64,000 nucleotides of DNA from an uncultured Pirellulaceae bacterium (lineage in GTDB: Bacteria; Planctomycetota; Planctomycetia; Pirellulales; Pirellulaceae). Position 1 is the stretch's first letter. Each line of letters starts with the position of its first letter. Where the stretch lies: assembly GCA_938084685.1 (NCBI GenBank), contig CALKGE010000001.1, positions 1-64,000 of the forward strand, written 5' to 3'. This document shows, one piece after another, positions 39,419-49,275 of this stretch. A model generated the notes under the pieces. It was given only the letters and a program-made list of their open reading frames with translations, was not told the DNA's origin and made no database searches. Position numbers and translations under genes: made by a program.

Positions 39419-42343
39419 ATGATTCAACGCATTTTGGGAACGATCAGCTGCCTGGTAATCGTTACGGTTGCCTATTCCGTTTATGCGCTCACAGCTGCCC
39501 CCATCATCGAACCAGCCTACGTCACTCGTGCAACAAGTACCGAACGTTCTGAATTCTACTGGGAAACTGCTCCTTCCCAAAATCGCCAAAAGCTCAAGTC
39601 GCTCTTTAAGGAAGATGCCTGGCAGCTCGATTCACCCAAGGTAGTTGAATGGCCTCGAGGCATTTTGCTTTTCCAGGAATACGAACAGATTGATGACGAA
39701 TTGATTATCAAACCCTGTACCTGTGTAATCTTTCAGGATGGGAAGAAAAATGGGCGTCTGATCACCATGCATGCTCCTCACGGTGCTGTGATTGCCCAGG
39801 AGACTCTTTCGGCTAATCCCCATCAGCAACAGGAGTTTTCTGGTCGGTTCATCGGTGACGTTGTAATTCACAGCGCAGAATCAGCTGCCGGTGCAAATGA
39901 TGCCATTCAGTTTATCACTCGTAATGTTCAATTTGAAAAAAATAGAATTTGGACAACCCATGATGTGGATTTCAAGTATGCCGGCCATCGTGGAAAGGGG
40001 CGGGACCTGATTATCACTCTGGGTGAACAGGAAAAATCCCGTTCTCAAAGCGAACCTCCAAATCTGCTCTCCAGACTTGATTCCATCGAACTCATCCATC
40101 TGGACGAACTGGTTTTGCAGGTCGAAAAGCAGATCTTACCCACCGTCGCCTTAACTGCCAGCAAAGCCGGAGCACCGGCTGAAAAACAGGATCCATCAAC
40201 AGAAATGGTCATCCGCTGTAACGGCCCATTTCGCATTGATGCTGCTAATTACCGGATATCGCTTGAGGAACAGGTACAGGTGGCCTTTCGGGAAGAAGGC
40301 CGAGTCGATGATACGATGATTTGTGATCAGCTGCAGGTTACTTTCACCCCCCCGTATTCCTCTGAACCAGATTCCAACAATCCGCTTCTGAAAATGACAT
40401 CCAGGTTTAACCCGCAGAGCGTCATTGCGGACGGGAATCCTGTCCTGATTCAATCCCAAAGCCGGAACTTGATGATCAAAGGTCAGCGAGTTTCCATCGA
40501 TCTGGAAAAACTGAAGTTCTCGATCAAAGATGCTGTAGAAAGCGTCATTGAATTTGAAGAGTTTGCGATCAAAGTTCCCAAACTCGAATACACGTTTGCC
40601 GATGATCCAGGCCGGCTGGGAACGTACCTGGCAGAAGGCCCTGGCGAATTGCGAATGAAACCGACCGCCGAGAATCCGGCAGCCGAAGAGTTCCTCGTTC
40701 AGTGGAAAGCTCACAGTACACTGACCGTGAATGAGAATCAGGAGAAGTTACTGGAACTCAACAAAGACGCTCGCATCCAACTATCCAATACAGAATCGAT
40801 CGCATGCGATCGACTGCATATCTGGCTGGAAGAAACTGAGATTCCTCAGAAGGATGACGAGGCAAGTCCTAAATACGAAGTCTCTCCTTACAAGATGGCA
40901 GCCACTGGTCATGTGGAAATTGAGTTACCTGAATTGCATGCCGTTGCCCAGCAAGCCCATATGTGGATCACTCGTGATAAAGACGCTGATCAGAAAATCA
41001 CATCCGTCACAGATCGCGTCATCAACTCTCGCGACGCGACGGACCAGAATGATTCGCCACAGGACACCTCTCCCCCAGCACGTTATTTCGTTAAGGGCGA
41101 AAGCCTGAAACTCGATCTCCGACAAACTGCCGACGGGTTTCAGATTCACGGAGCGATGATGGAAGGCGACCTTTCTTTCCATCAGGAACCGCTACCCGGT
41201 CAATCCAGATCTTCGCTGGTACTGCACGGCGAGCGTATCCGTATGACTCGGGGACTAACCGGTCTGGCTGAACTGAAGATCGACGGAAAAGAGCGACAGG
41301 GACAACCTGCCTGGATTACCTACAAGGGATTTCAACTGTCAGGAAACTCCATTCAGTTAAACCAGCAAATGAATCTGGTATGGATTCAAGGACAAGGGGA
41401 ACTTGTTTACCTTGCTCCTGAGGACCCGAACCCAGCGAATGCCAAACGGATTACCTGGAGCGAGCAGATGGCGTTCACTGGTTCCAAGATTCAACTTATT
41501 GGCAATGTACAATCCCGATTTCGGTTTCCCTTAGCTAATGAGGAAATTCAAGAAATCGACTTATCGTGTAATGTCCTTGAACTACACCTCAATCAGCGCC
41601 TCAGTTTCCAGGATCCTCAATTGGATCAACCACTGGACATCCGCGAATTAAAGGCCGTCAATAATGTTGATCTGTGGCGTCGGATCATTGATAAGAACAA
41701 ACAGCACAAGAGTCAGCAAAAAGTGCGGGTCGAGCATGTCAGTTATTTTCCGCTGGAAAGCCGGATTGCTGTGTTTGGTCAGGGTAGCATTCGTCATACT
41801 GCCATCAACGACGGGAAACAGTCTTTCTTTGGAACTTCACCGCAATCCAACGAGAATGAACTGCGGTGTGTGTCAGTTGAATTCAATGAAGGACTGACTG
41901 GCAAACTGGCGAAGCTCAATCTGACATTCCGAGGCAAAGTGCAGGCTTTGACGAGTACTGTACCACGCTGGGACAGCCAACTCACGTCGGAATCCGTACG
42001 GCAGTCCCAGGGTGCCGAGCTCAATTGTGATGCCTTATCCGTTGCCGATATCAGTCAAACAAAAGAAAACTCCTATGTTCTGTCTGCTACCGGAAACACC
42101 TATATCTATCAGGCCGACTATACTGCGCTGGCACACCGTATTTCCTATTCACAACAGAAAAACCACATTGTTATGGAAGGTGGACGTGGTGAAGCCAAGC
42201 TTTGGCTCAATACCAACAAAACGCCCACACCTAATGCAGCTGCACGAAAAATCATCTATGACTTGAAGTCGGGTAAAGTGGACGTTCATTCACCCAGTTT
42301 TCTGGACTCTGGTCGCTCACCGGACTTGTCAGGCCAAAGGTAA
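39419..42343 (+). CDS. Large LptA/OstA-like envelope protein
   Basis: An N-terminal hydrophobic segment (MIQRILGTISCLVIVTVAYS) is followed by a long region of beta-type repeats such as VIRCNGPFRIDAANYRISLEEQVQV and ELNCDALSVADISQ. The wording recalls OstA/LptA-like domains, and the place after kdsD-kdsC is where lptC-lptA normally lie. At 974 residues it is several times the size of either. I infer an LPS-transport-related periplasmic protein, but direct motifs are weak. TTG 39407 could also start the frame. Its end overlaps the convergent esterase by 15 nt. Confidence 0.65.
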   Translation: MIQRILGTISCLVIVTVAYSVYALTAAPIIEPAYVTRATSTERSEFYWETAPSQNRQKLKSLFKEDAWQLDSPKVVEWPRGILLFQEYEQIDDELIIKPCTCVIFQDGKKNGRLITMHAPHGAVIAQETLSANPHQQQEFSGRFIGDVVIHSAESAAGANDAIQFITRNVQFEKNRIWTTHDVDFKYAGHRGKGRDLIITLGEQEKSRSQSEPPNLLSRLDSIELIHLDELVLQVEKQILPTVALTASKAGAPAEKQDPSTEMVIRCNGPFRIDAANYRISLEEQVQVAFREEGRVDDTMICDQLQVTFTPPYSSEPDSNNPLLKMTSRFNPQSVIADGNPVLIQSQSRNLMIKGQRVSIDLEKLKFSIKDAVESVIEFEEFAIKVPKLEYTFADDPGRLGTYLAEGPGELRMKPTAENPAAEEFLVQWKAHSTLTVNENQEKLLELNKDARIQLSNTESIACDRLHIWLEETEIPQKDDEASPKYEVSPYKMAATGHVEIELPELHAVAQQAHMWITRDKDADQKITSVTDRVINSRDATDQNDSPQDTSPPARYFVKGESLKLDLRQTADGFQIHGAMMEGDLSFHQEPLPGQSRSSLVLHGERIRMTRGLTGLAELKIDGKERQGQPAWITYKGFQLSGNSIQLNQQMNLVWIQGQGELVYLAPEDPNPANAKRITWSEQMAFTGSKIQLIGNVQSRFRFPLANEEIQEIDLSCNVLELHLNQRLSFQDPQLDQPLDIRELKAVNNVDLWRRIIDKNKQHKSQQKVRVEHVSYFPLESRIAVFGQGSIRHTAINDGKQSFFGTSPQSNENELRCVSVEFNEGLTGKLAKLNLTFRGKVQALTSTVPRWDSQLTSESVRQSQGAELNCDALSVADISQTKENSYVLSATGNTYIYQADYTALAHRISYSQQKNHIVMEGGRGEAKLWLNTNKTPTPNAAARKIIYDLKSGKVDVHSPSFLDSGRSPDLSGQR

Positions 42344-43072
42344 CCTCTGCCGCTCTGCGTCCAATCGTTCAGCCAGAAAATCAATCGCCTGTCTCGCCTG
42401 CACCCGATAATAACCAAACCCGTGTCCTCCAGCAGTCGTCTCCAGATCATACTCGTGAGGCACTCCCAAAGAATACAGCTTCATCTGCAGACGATCTACA
42501 CCTTCGAACCAGTCGTGATCCACCGGGTCACAGCAGAAAAACTGATGTCGCGGCCAATTGAGCGGGTGGATATGCAGCAGGGCTGAGTCCTGCCGAGCAA
42601 CCTCGGGGTCGTCATACATCAGCGGTAACGTCTCATCGATCCCCTGTTTCATCCTCAGGTGATAATCAATCGCTGGTGAAACTGCCGCAACGATAGGAAA
42701 GATTCCTGGGTACTTGTAACTCAACCGCAACGCTCCCTGTCCACCCATGCTCGTTCCCAGCAAAGCAATCCGGGGAGAGGCAACTTTCCAATGGTCCCGG
42801 ATAAAGTGGAGGATATTATTCCGCACGTAGGATTCTGCGGACATTTCTGAGTCAAACTCTGCACAAATCCTGTCTGACCACCAGCTTCGTTTTGTACGCG
42901 GACCAATCACTCGCAAACCATGACGCTCGAATTCCTGAGTAAATTCTTCTTTATCGTTTAACCACTCACCACTTACTCCATGCAGATAAATCACCACGTA
43001 CCCGTGCGGAGAAGGTTCAGCAGGTTCATAGATTTCACATGGATGACCATCCACCTGGATCATTGACCACAT
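42329..43072 (-). CDS. Alpha/beta hydrolase, esterase-like
   Basis: A serine hydrolase of the esterase-D type fold: VVIYLHGVSGEW (oxyanion region), nucleophile elbow GTSMGG, and a terminal GGHGFGYY where the His could complete the triad. Substrate unknown. I chose ATG 43072 (MWSMIQVDGHPCEIYEP) because GAGG lies 9 nt upstream; the frame is open to GTG 43093. The protein has 247 residues and no signal peptide. It is convergent with the OstA-like gene. Confidence 0.82.
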   Translation of the reverse strand: MWSMIQVDGHPCEIYEPAEPSPHGYVVIYLHGVSGEWLNDKEEFTQEFERHGLRVIGPRTKRSWWSDRICAEFDSEMSAESYVRNNILHFIRDHWKVASPRIALLGTSMGGQGALRLSYKYPGIFPIVAAVSPAIDYHLRMKQGIDETLPLMYDDPEVARQDSALLHIHPLNWPRHQFFCCDPVDHDWFEGVDRLQMKLYSLGVPHEYDLETTAGGHGFGYYRVQARQAIDFLAERLDAERQRLPLA

Positions 43073-43207
43073 TCGTAAATTCCTCAGAAACACCTTACTT
43101 GGTAAGCCGAAACACTGAAGTTTAATTGATTAGACACAATGAGTACAATGGCCTGCACACACTCATGTTACCCCAAGCAGATTGCCAGGAACCTAACAGG
43201 ATTAAAC

Positions 43208-43735
43208 GTGAAAGTACTCCTTTCCGAAGAGCAGCTTCAGCAGGGCATCGCCCGGATGGCAGCAGAAATCAATCAGCGGTTCGGCCGGCAACCGTTGACC
43301 ATAATCTGTGTCATGACCGGAAGTATTATTCTTGTGGCTGACCTGATCCGACAACTGGAAATGCCCGTGAAACTTGGTTCGATCCATACCAGCAGTTATC
43401 GTGGAGAGACAAAGCGTGGTGATTTACAATTGGACGCTTCCATGCTGCCTGATCTAACGGATGCTCAAGTTCTCATTGTTGATGACATCTTTGATACCGG
43501 GCATACTCTGGATGCAGTTTCCCGACACATTCAATCTTTGGGAGCGGCTGATGTGGGCACAGCAGTACTCCTCTATAAACATGGCAGGCAGGAAATCGAG
43601 TTTGATGTCGACTTTATCGGATTCGATATTCCTGATGAATTTGTCGTTGGATACGGGCTCGATTATCAGGGAATCTACCGTAACCTGCCTTACGTGGGCG
43701 TCATGGAATCGGACGACCTGTCCCCAGACGCATAA
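43208..43735 (+). CDS. hpt: Hypoxanthine phosphoribosyltransferase
   Basis: This is a purine salvage enzyme, making IMP and GMP from base plus PRPP. The PRPP motif VLIVDDIFDTGHTL and the early ICVMTGSIILVADLIRQL are clear. Start GTG 43208 (MKVLLSEEQL) has AGGA 6 nt upstream and gives a normal 175-residue protein; ATG 43139 would add 23 residues without homology. Its aromatic region DEFVVGYGLDYQGIYRNLP is typical of the family. Confidence 0.95.
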   Translation: MKVLLSEEQLQQGIARMAAEINQRFGRQPLTIICVMTGSIILVADLIRQLEMPVKLGSIHTSSYRGETKRGDLQLDASMLPDLTDAQVLIVDDIFDTGHTLDAVSRHIQSLGAADVGTAVLLYKHGRQEIEFDVDFIGFDIPDEFVVGYGLDYQGIYRNLPYVGVMESDDLSPDA

Positions 43736-43773
43736 CACTTCCATCACCTACAGGAACTTTCAGGTTCTCAGTC

Positions 43774-44937
43774 ATGAAAATTGCTATGATCACACGACGC
43801 TTCTGGCCGCTGGTAGGCGGAGCAGAAATGGTCATGGCAAACCTTGCTTCAGAATTCAAACGACAGGGCGCAGAGCCGTTTCTGCTTACCGCACAATGGA
43901 ACTCGGACTGGCCAAAACAGTTTACCCATCGCGACGTCGAGGTACACCGCTTACCCAATCCTGAACAACGGGGTTGGGGGACCCTGGTCTACATGGACGC
44001 CCTCTCCCACTGGCTGAGGAAAAACAGGGATACTTACGATGTGGTATTTGTCTCCATGCTGAAACACTCGGCATACGCCGCCGTGACGGCCTGCCGTAAA
44101 CAACGTCAGAGCGTTGTCCTGCGAGTTGAAGGTGGTGGTGACACCGGAGATTGCCACTGGCATAAGGTTGCTCGATTTGGAGGCCGGATTCGCCGTCGAT
44201 GCAAGCAGGCAGATGCAGTGATTGCTCCCAGCGAAGCAACCCATGATGAGTTGGTTGACGCTCAGTTCCCACTGGACCGAATTCATCACATCCCCAACGG
44301 TGTCGCTCTGGCTTCAAAAAGTCGAACGACCGATGATATGATTTCAGCTCGCCGAATTCTGGCTCAGAATCATCATGATTTTACTTCCCACGCCGAACAT
44401 AAAGTCAGTGTTTATACTGGTCGACTCACTCGAAATAAAGGACTCTTCGAACTACTTGACGCTTGGCGGACGGTCGTCAACCAGCAGCCTCACAGTCAGC
44501 TGTGGCTTATCGGAGAGGGGCCGGACAGGGAAGCATTGTATGACCGCATTCGTGAACTGGAGTTGGTCGGTCACGTACTCATGCCCGGCGCTTTTGATGA
44601 TGTCAGCGATCTCTTACAAGCAGCCAACACCTTTATCCTTCCGTCCTACATGGAAGGCCTTTCCCTATCGCTTCTGGAAGCGATGGCCCATCATGTTCAC
44701 GTCATTGCCAGTGACATTGCGGGCAATCACCAGTTAATCGACAGTGGTGTTCACGGGCGACTCGTTCCCGTAAAACAATCTGTTCCACTGGCTCAGGCAA
44801 TTCTCTCCGCTCATACGACAGATAATTCAGATATGATAAACGCGGCTTTCGAGCGGGTACGCCAGGAATTTTCACTCGAATCGATGGCTCGCAAACATCT
44901 GCAAGTATTTCAAGACACTCTGCGTATTGGTAGATAA
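43774..44937 (+). CDS. Glycosyltransferase, GT4-like
   Basis: It likely transfers a sugar in surface polysaccharide synthesis. MKIAMITRRFWPLVGGAEMV is the typical GT-B N-terminal start with Gly-rich loop; the C-half shows VYTGRLTRNKGLFELLDAW and PSYMEGLSLSLLEAMA with the E-x7-E element. Its 387 residues are normal. Its stop overlaps the start of the next glycosyltransferase by one base, so they are probably translated together. The donor and acceptor cannot be told from sequence. Confidence 0.9.
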   Translation: MKIAMITRRFWPLVGGAEMVMANLASEFKRQGAEPFLLTAQWNSDWPKQFTHRDVEVHRLPNPEQRGWGTLVYMDALSHWLRKNRDTYDVVFVSMLKHSAYAAVTACRKQRQSVVLRVEGGGDTGDCHWHKVARFGGRIRRRCKQADAVIAPSEATHDELVDAQFPLDRIHHIPNGVALASKSRTTDDMISARRILAQNHHDFTSHAEHKVSVYTGRLTRNKGLFELLDAWRTVVNQQPHSQLWLIGEGPDREALYDRIRELELVGHVLMPGAFDDVSDLLQAANTFILPSYMEGLSLSLLEAMAHHVHVIASDIAGNHQLIDSGVHGRLVPVKQSVPLAQAILSAHTTDNSDMINAAFERVRQEFSLESMARKHLQVFQDTLRIGR

Positions 44938-45974
44938 TGTCAGACTCACTCCACATTCTACCGTCTACCGATGACGTAGCCTCACTGGCCCAGATCCGGA
45001 GTCTGGCTCAACAAACTGCAACCCAGCAAACCTGTCTCTGTCTGAGTGATCCTGGCCTGAGTAGTAGCCAGATTCAGAATTGGTTCGGACCTCACGTTGT
45101 ACTACACACGGTTCAATCCCGCTCCCCTTTGATGCATTGCGTAAAGCTCTACCAGCTGGCTCGCCGAATGAAAATCGGACAGCAGCATGCGTTGTGCTGG
45201 AATCCCGCCCGATTTCCAGCATCTGCCCTGCCAATGCTCAAGCTACTCGACAGCTTCGACAGCATGATCACCACCCCGTCCAAACGTGAATTGGCTTATC
45301 CAGGCATGACCGGTCACACGGTCCTGAAAAACAGCAAACAGATATTTGTCTCTTCTGATTATCTACGTACCGCTCACTTTCCGGACAGTACTGTCCTCAG
45401 CCCGATCGTCGCTGCTCCTGCACCCTGCCAGCCGGACTGGAATTTGAGACAACAACTAGGCCTGTCACCATCGACCACCGTCATGTTAAGCATGGGGCGG
45501 CTGGATTCGTCCTGCCGGTTGAAAGAAGCAGTCTGGATTACAGGAATTCTGGAAAACCTGCATCAGGAAATTCACCTGGTACTCTGCGGTCAGGGAGCCC
45601 AAAGAAGGACGTTGGAGCAGTACCGGGATCAGATGTTGCTGCGGCCACGAATTCATTTCACGCCGCCATGGTGCAATCACGCATCTCTGATGCAACAAGC
45701 TGATTGTCTGCTTGTGACTGCCGATCACTCCGGTCGTGACTGGGCAATTCTACAGGCAATCCAGTACGAGCTTCCTGTAGTAGCAAGTCGAAGTGACGGG
45801 AACGAAGAATGCGTCGTTCACGAACAAACCGGATTCATTGGCGGTCCTTCTGCAGGGGGCCTTGCCAAGTTTATTCACCAGTTGATGATTCAGTCTGATT
45901 TGCTACCACCGAAAAGAAAGGAATCAGCAGAAAACGAACTGATTGGGCAATGGGCTGCTGTGCTTAACCGGTAA
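44937..45974 (+). CDS. Glycosyltransferase family protein
   Basis: The 345-residue protein has the C-terminal half of a GT-B glycosyltransferase: VMLSMGRLDSSCRLKEAVW, HLVLCGQGAQRRTLEQ and LPVVASRSDGNEECVVHEQTGF. The N-terminal domain is short and diverged. The ATG lies within the preceding gene's TAATG overlap. Together with the GT4 gene and the AsnB-like enzyme downstream it forms a three-gene surface-glycan cluster. Confidence 0.82.
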   Translation: MSDSLHILPSTDDVASLAQIRSLAQQTATQQTCLCLSDPGLSSSQIQNWFGPHVVLHTVQSRSPLMHCVKLYQLARRMKIGQQHALCWNPARFPASALPMLKLLDSFDSMITTPSKRELAYPGMTGHTVLKNSKQIFVSSDYLRTAHFPDSTVLSPIVAAPAPCQPDWNLRQQLGLSPSTTVMLSMGRLDSSCRLKEAVWITGILENLHQEIHLVLCGQGAQRRTLEQYRDQMLLRPRIHFTPPWCNHASLMQQADCLLVTADHSGRDWAILQAIQYELPVVASRSDGNEECVVHEQTGFIGGPSAGGLAKFIHQLMIQSDLLPPKRKESAENELIGQWAAVLNR

Positions 45975-46058
45975 AAATACGCCCTGCGTGTGAACCAATG
46001 GAGACGTTGCGGCGATATAGATAGTAGTAAACTCTTAGCAATCTTTCGTTAATAAACT

Positions 46059-47960
46059 ATGTGTGGCATCACCGGCGCTGTTTGGCTCAATAACTCCCGG
46101 CACATCTCCCGGGAACAGCTCGAAAATATGACCAGCTGTCTATCGCACCGCGGGCCAGATGATGTCGGTACATATTATCGGGATCATCATGCGTCCTCCA
46201 CTTCTCCTGCTGTGGCACTAGGATTTCGCCGACTTTCCATCATCGATCTGCAAACTGGTCATCAACCAATCAGTAATGAAGACGAAACCATTTGGCTCAT
46301 TTTCAATGGGGAAATCTACAACTACCGCCAATTAAGGAAAGAGCTGCAGGCCGACGGACATCAATTCCGAACCCAAAGTGACTCGGAAGTCATCGTACAC
46401 CTTTATGAGAAGTACGGCACTGAAATGTTCCAGCACCTCAATGGAATGTTCGGTTTGGCACTATGGGATAATAAACAGAAGCAACTGGTGCTGGGACGAG
46501 ACCGGCTCGGACAGAAACCACTCTACTACAGCCATCAGACAGATCGACTGCTGTTTGCCAGCGAATTAAAGAGTTTACTTGCCAGCGGCGAAGTAAAACG
46601 GGATATTGATCCCCGAGCCCTGGACCACTACTTCGTTTATCAATATATCCCCCACCCGCTGTGTATCTTTCAAGGAGTGCAAAAGCTTCCACCCGGTCAC
46701 TACGCACTCTACAAACAGGGTGAACTGACCATTGAAAAATACTGGAATCCGAACTTCCAAACATCTCACTCACTCAGCCCGCAGGAGACTCAAAACCGGA
46801 TTCGTGACCTTTTGACTGAAAGTGTACAACTTCGCCTCCAAAGCGACGTGCCACTTGGGGCTTTTCTTTCAGGTGGCGTGGATTCTTCCCTACTCGTTGC
46901 ATTAATGCAGCAACATGCCAGCCACCGTGTCAAAACGTTTTCTATCGGGTTCCCGGTAAAGCAGTACGACGAATCCACTTATGCCAGACAAGTAGCCAAA
47001 CATCTCGACACAGAACACCATGAAATGATGGTTGAACCGAGTGCTGTGGAAATCCTGCCGTCACTTGTTCAGTATTACGACGAGCCTTTTTCTGATAGCA
47101 GTGCCATTCCCACCTGGTATGTATCACAGTTTACGCGTCAACATGTGACGGTCGCTATTTCCGGAGACGGTGGTGACGAGTTGTTTGCCGGATACCCCAG
47201 ATACCAAGCGGTCGATCTGGCTCGAAAAATCGACCGCTTGCCCCCACTAAAGTATCTGTTGGGCAGTGGCATAGCCCGCTGTTTGCCCCATGGATCAAAG
47301 TACAAAGGATTCTTGCGACGACTCAAACGATTCCTGACGCCGATCGCCTATTCACCGGTCCATCGGTATCTCAGTTGGATCAACATATTCCCGTACGAAA
47401 ATCGTCTGGAATATTACTCCGATGAATTTCAAAGTTCTCTCGAAGATCATGATCCCGCCAATTTTCTCACGCGGGCCTGGCAGCTCACCTCAGGCAGGTC
47501 GCCGGTAACGCAGGCATCTTTGGGTGATCTGGTTACCTATCTTCCATGTGATCTTAATACGAAAGTCGATATTGCCAGCATGGCACACAGCCTCGAATGT
47601 CGGCAACCGTTTCTGGACCATCGGCTGGTAGAATTTGCAGCAGGGATTCCCGCCGGCCTCAAATTCAAACAGGGCCACGGTAAACAGATCCTGAAAAAGA
47701 CCTTTCAAGACTTGCTCCCTGACGATATCTGGAATCGACCGAAGAGGGGATTCGGAGTTCCTCTGGATACCTGGTTTCGCAAGGAATTACGCCAACGTAC
47801 TTACGACAGCCTGCTCTCACCCGGAGCTGAATGTCACCGCTGGATCAGATCATCCCAGATCGAACGTCTGTTGCAGGAACACTGCGCGGAAAAGAGAGAT
47901 CACAGTTCGCGTCTCTGGTCCCTGCTGATCCTGGAAAACTGGCTGCAACACTGGGCCTGA
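46059..47960 (+). CDS. asnB: Asparagine synthetase B-type amidotransferase
   Basis: This is a glutamine-dependent amidotransferase. C2 is the Ntn nucleophile (MCGITGAVW), followed by HRGPDDVGTY and the FNGEIYNYR stretch; the synthetase half has the PP-loop SGGVDSS (271-277) and SGDGGDELFAGYPRY. At 633 residues it is the long AsnB form often linked with exosortase or polysaccharide loci. Its position after two glycosyltransferases suggests modification of a sugar or peptide in surface-glycan synthesis instead of, or besides, asparagine synthesis. Confidence 0.93.
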   Translation: MCGITGAVWLNNSRHISREQLENMTSCLSHRGPDDVGTYYRDHHASSTSPAVALGFRRLSIIDLQTGHQPISNEDETIWLIFNGEIYNYRQLRKELQADGHQFRTQSDSEVIVHLYEKYGTEMFQHLNGMFGLALWDNKQKQLVLGRDRLGQKPLYYSHQTDRLLFASELKSLLASGEVKRDIDPRALDHYFVYQYIPHPLCIFQGVQKLPPGHYALYKQGELTIEKYWNPNFQTSHSLSPQETQNRIRDLLTESVQLRLQSDVPLGAFLSGGVDSSLLVALMQQHASHRVKTFSIGFPVKQYDESTYARQVAKHLDTEHHEMMVEPSAVEILPSLVQYYDEPFSDSSAIPTWYVSQFTRQHVTVAISGDGGDELFAGYPRYQAVDLARKIDRLPPLKYLLGSGIARCLPHGSKYKGFLRRLKRFLTPIAYSPVHRYLSWINIFPYENRLEYYSDEFQSSLEDHDPANFLTRAWQLTSGRSPVTQASLGDLVTYLPCDLNTKVDIASMAHSLECRQPFLDHRLVEFAAGIPAGLKFKQGHGKQILKKTFQDLLPDDIWNRPKRGFGVPLDTWFRKELRQRTYDSLLSPGAECHRWIRSSQIERLLQEHCAEKRDHSSRLWSLLILENWLQHWA

Positions 47961-47964
47961 CACG

Positions 47965-49275
47965 TTAACTCTGACGTGCTTGCCAAACCGGACCGTTGGG
48001 AAATTCGAATTCATCCAGTGAAGCCGGTTTCATCGTGATACTGTACCCCGGAGCGGTAGGTGGCATATAAGCGCCATCCTGCATAACAACGGGGTTCTCG
48101 AAATGCTCGTGCAAGTGATCAACATATTCGATCAAACGGTTTTCCGTTGTGCCACTCACGCAAACATAATCAAACATTGCCAGATGCTGAACATATTCGC
48201 ACAACCCAACTCCACCTGCATGCGGACAGACTGGCACATCGAACTTTTTGGCCATCAGAATAATTGACAGGATCTCGTTAACGCCACCTACACGAGTGCT
48301 GTCGATCTGGCAAACATCAATCGCATCAGCCTGCAAAAACTGCTTGAAGAGAATACGATTCTGACACATTTCCCCTGTCGCCACACCAACACCTAAAGGT
48401 CGTATTGCCTGGGCGATGGCGGCATGCCCCAGTACATCATCCGGACTCGTTGGCTCTTCGATGAACCAGGGTTTGAACTCAGCTAGCCGAGTCATATTCT
48501 CGATCGCTTCACCAACTCCCCATACCTGATTGGCATCCATCATCATTCTACGGTCATATCCAATTTCCTCGCGAATGATCTTTGCCCGGCGAATGTCGTC
48601 ATTGATATCACGTCCCACTTTGATTTTGTAATGAGACCATCCAGCGGCCACACCTTCCTGACAAAGTCGGCGAAGCTTTTCTTCGCTGTAACCCAACCAG
48701 CCTGCCGAAGTGGTGTAGGAAGGAAATCCGTTGGTTAGCAGATCATCAATTCGCTCCTGCCGTGAATCATACATTTCCTGAAGAATCTGTAATGCATCTT
48801 CAGGTGCCAGAGCATCATCGATATATCGAAAGTCGATACACCGTACAATCTCTTCCGGAGTCATGTCACACAAAAGTCGCCATACTGGTTTCCCCTCCGA
48901 TTTTGCCCACAGGTCCCATAGTGCGTTAGTCACGGCACCAACGGCAAAGTGCATCACACCCTTATCCGGACCCATCCAGCGCAACTGACTGTCACCGGTT
49001 AAATGACGCCAGTATTTTCCCATGTCGGACGTGATCTCTTCCAGCGTTTGGCCAACCACCAATCGCTTCATTGCGTCTACCGCACCGGAAATCAGTTCTG
49101 TGCCACGACCCAGCGTAAAGGAAAGACCGTGACCCACCAGATCACCATCTGTGAACAAAGTGATGTAGCCACACGAATAATCCGGGTCCGGATTCATTGC
49201 ATCTGATCCATCCAGATGATCTGAGGTTGGGAATCGAATATCGCGTACTTCAATGTCGGTGATCGTAATCGTCAT
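47965..49275 (-). CDS. Enolase-superfamily dehydratase, L-fuconate dehydratase-like
   Basis: This is a mandelate-racemase-type enzyme: catalytic HYKIKVGRD (KxK), metal-binding DANQVW, IEEPTSPDD, VATGEMCQN and CPHAGGVGLCEY. The overall sequence (TSAGWLGYSEEKLRRLC, RWMGPDKGVMHFAVGA) matches what I know of L-fuconate dehydratases, which convert L-fuconate to 2-keto-3-deoxy-L-fuconate. Start ATG 49275 shares one base with the upstream metallopeptidase stop (TAATG). It has 436 residues. It is convergent with asnB with a 4-nt gap. Confidence 0.88.
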   Translation of the reverse strand: MTITITDIEVRDIRFPTSDHLDGSDAMNPDPDYSCGYITLFTDGDLVGHGLSFTLGRGTELISGAVDAMKRLVVGQTLEEITSDMGKYWRHLTGDSQLRWMGPDKGVMHFAVGAVTNALWDLWAKSEGKPVWRLLCDMTPEEIVRCIDFRYIDDALAPEDALQILQEMYDSRQERIDDLLTNGFPSYTTSAGWLGYSEEKLRRLCQEGVAAGWSHYKIKVGRDINDDIRRAKIIREEIGYDRRMMMDANQVWGVGEAIENMTRLAEFKPWFIEEPTSPDDVLGHAAIAQAIRPLGVGVATGEMCQNRILFKQFLQADAIDVCQIDSTRVGGVNEILSIILMAKKFDVPVCPHAGGVGLCEYVQHLAMFDYVCVSGTTENRLIEYVDHLHEHFENPVVMQDGAYMPPTAPGYSITMKPASLDEFEFPNGPVWQARQS

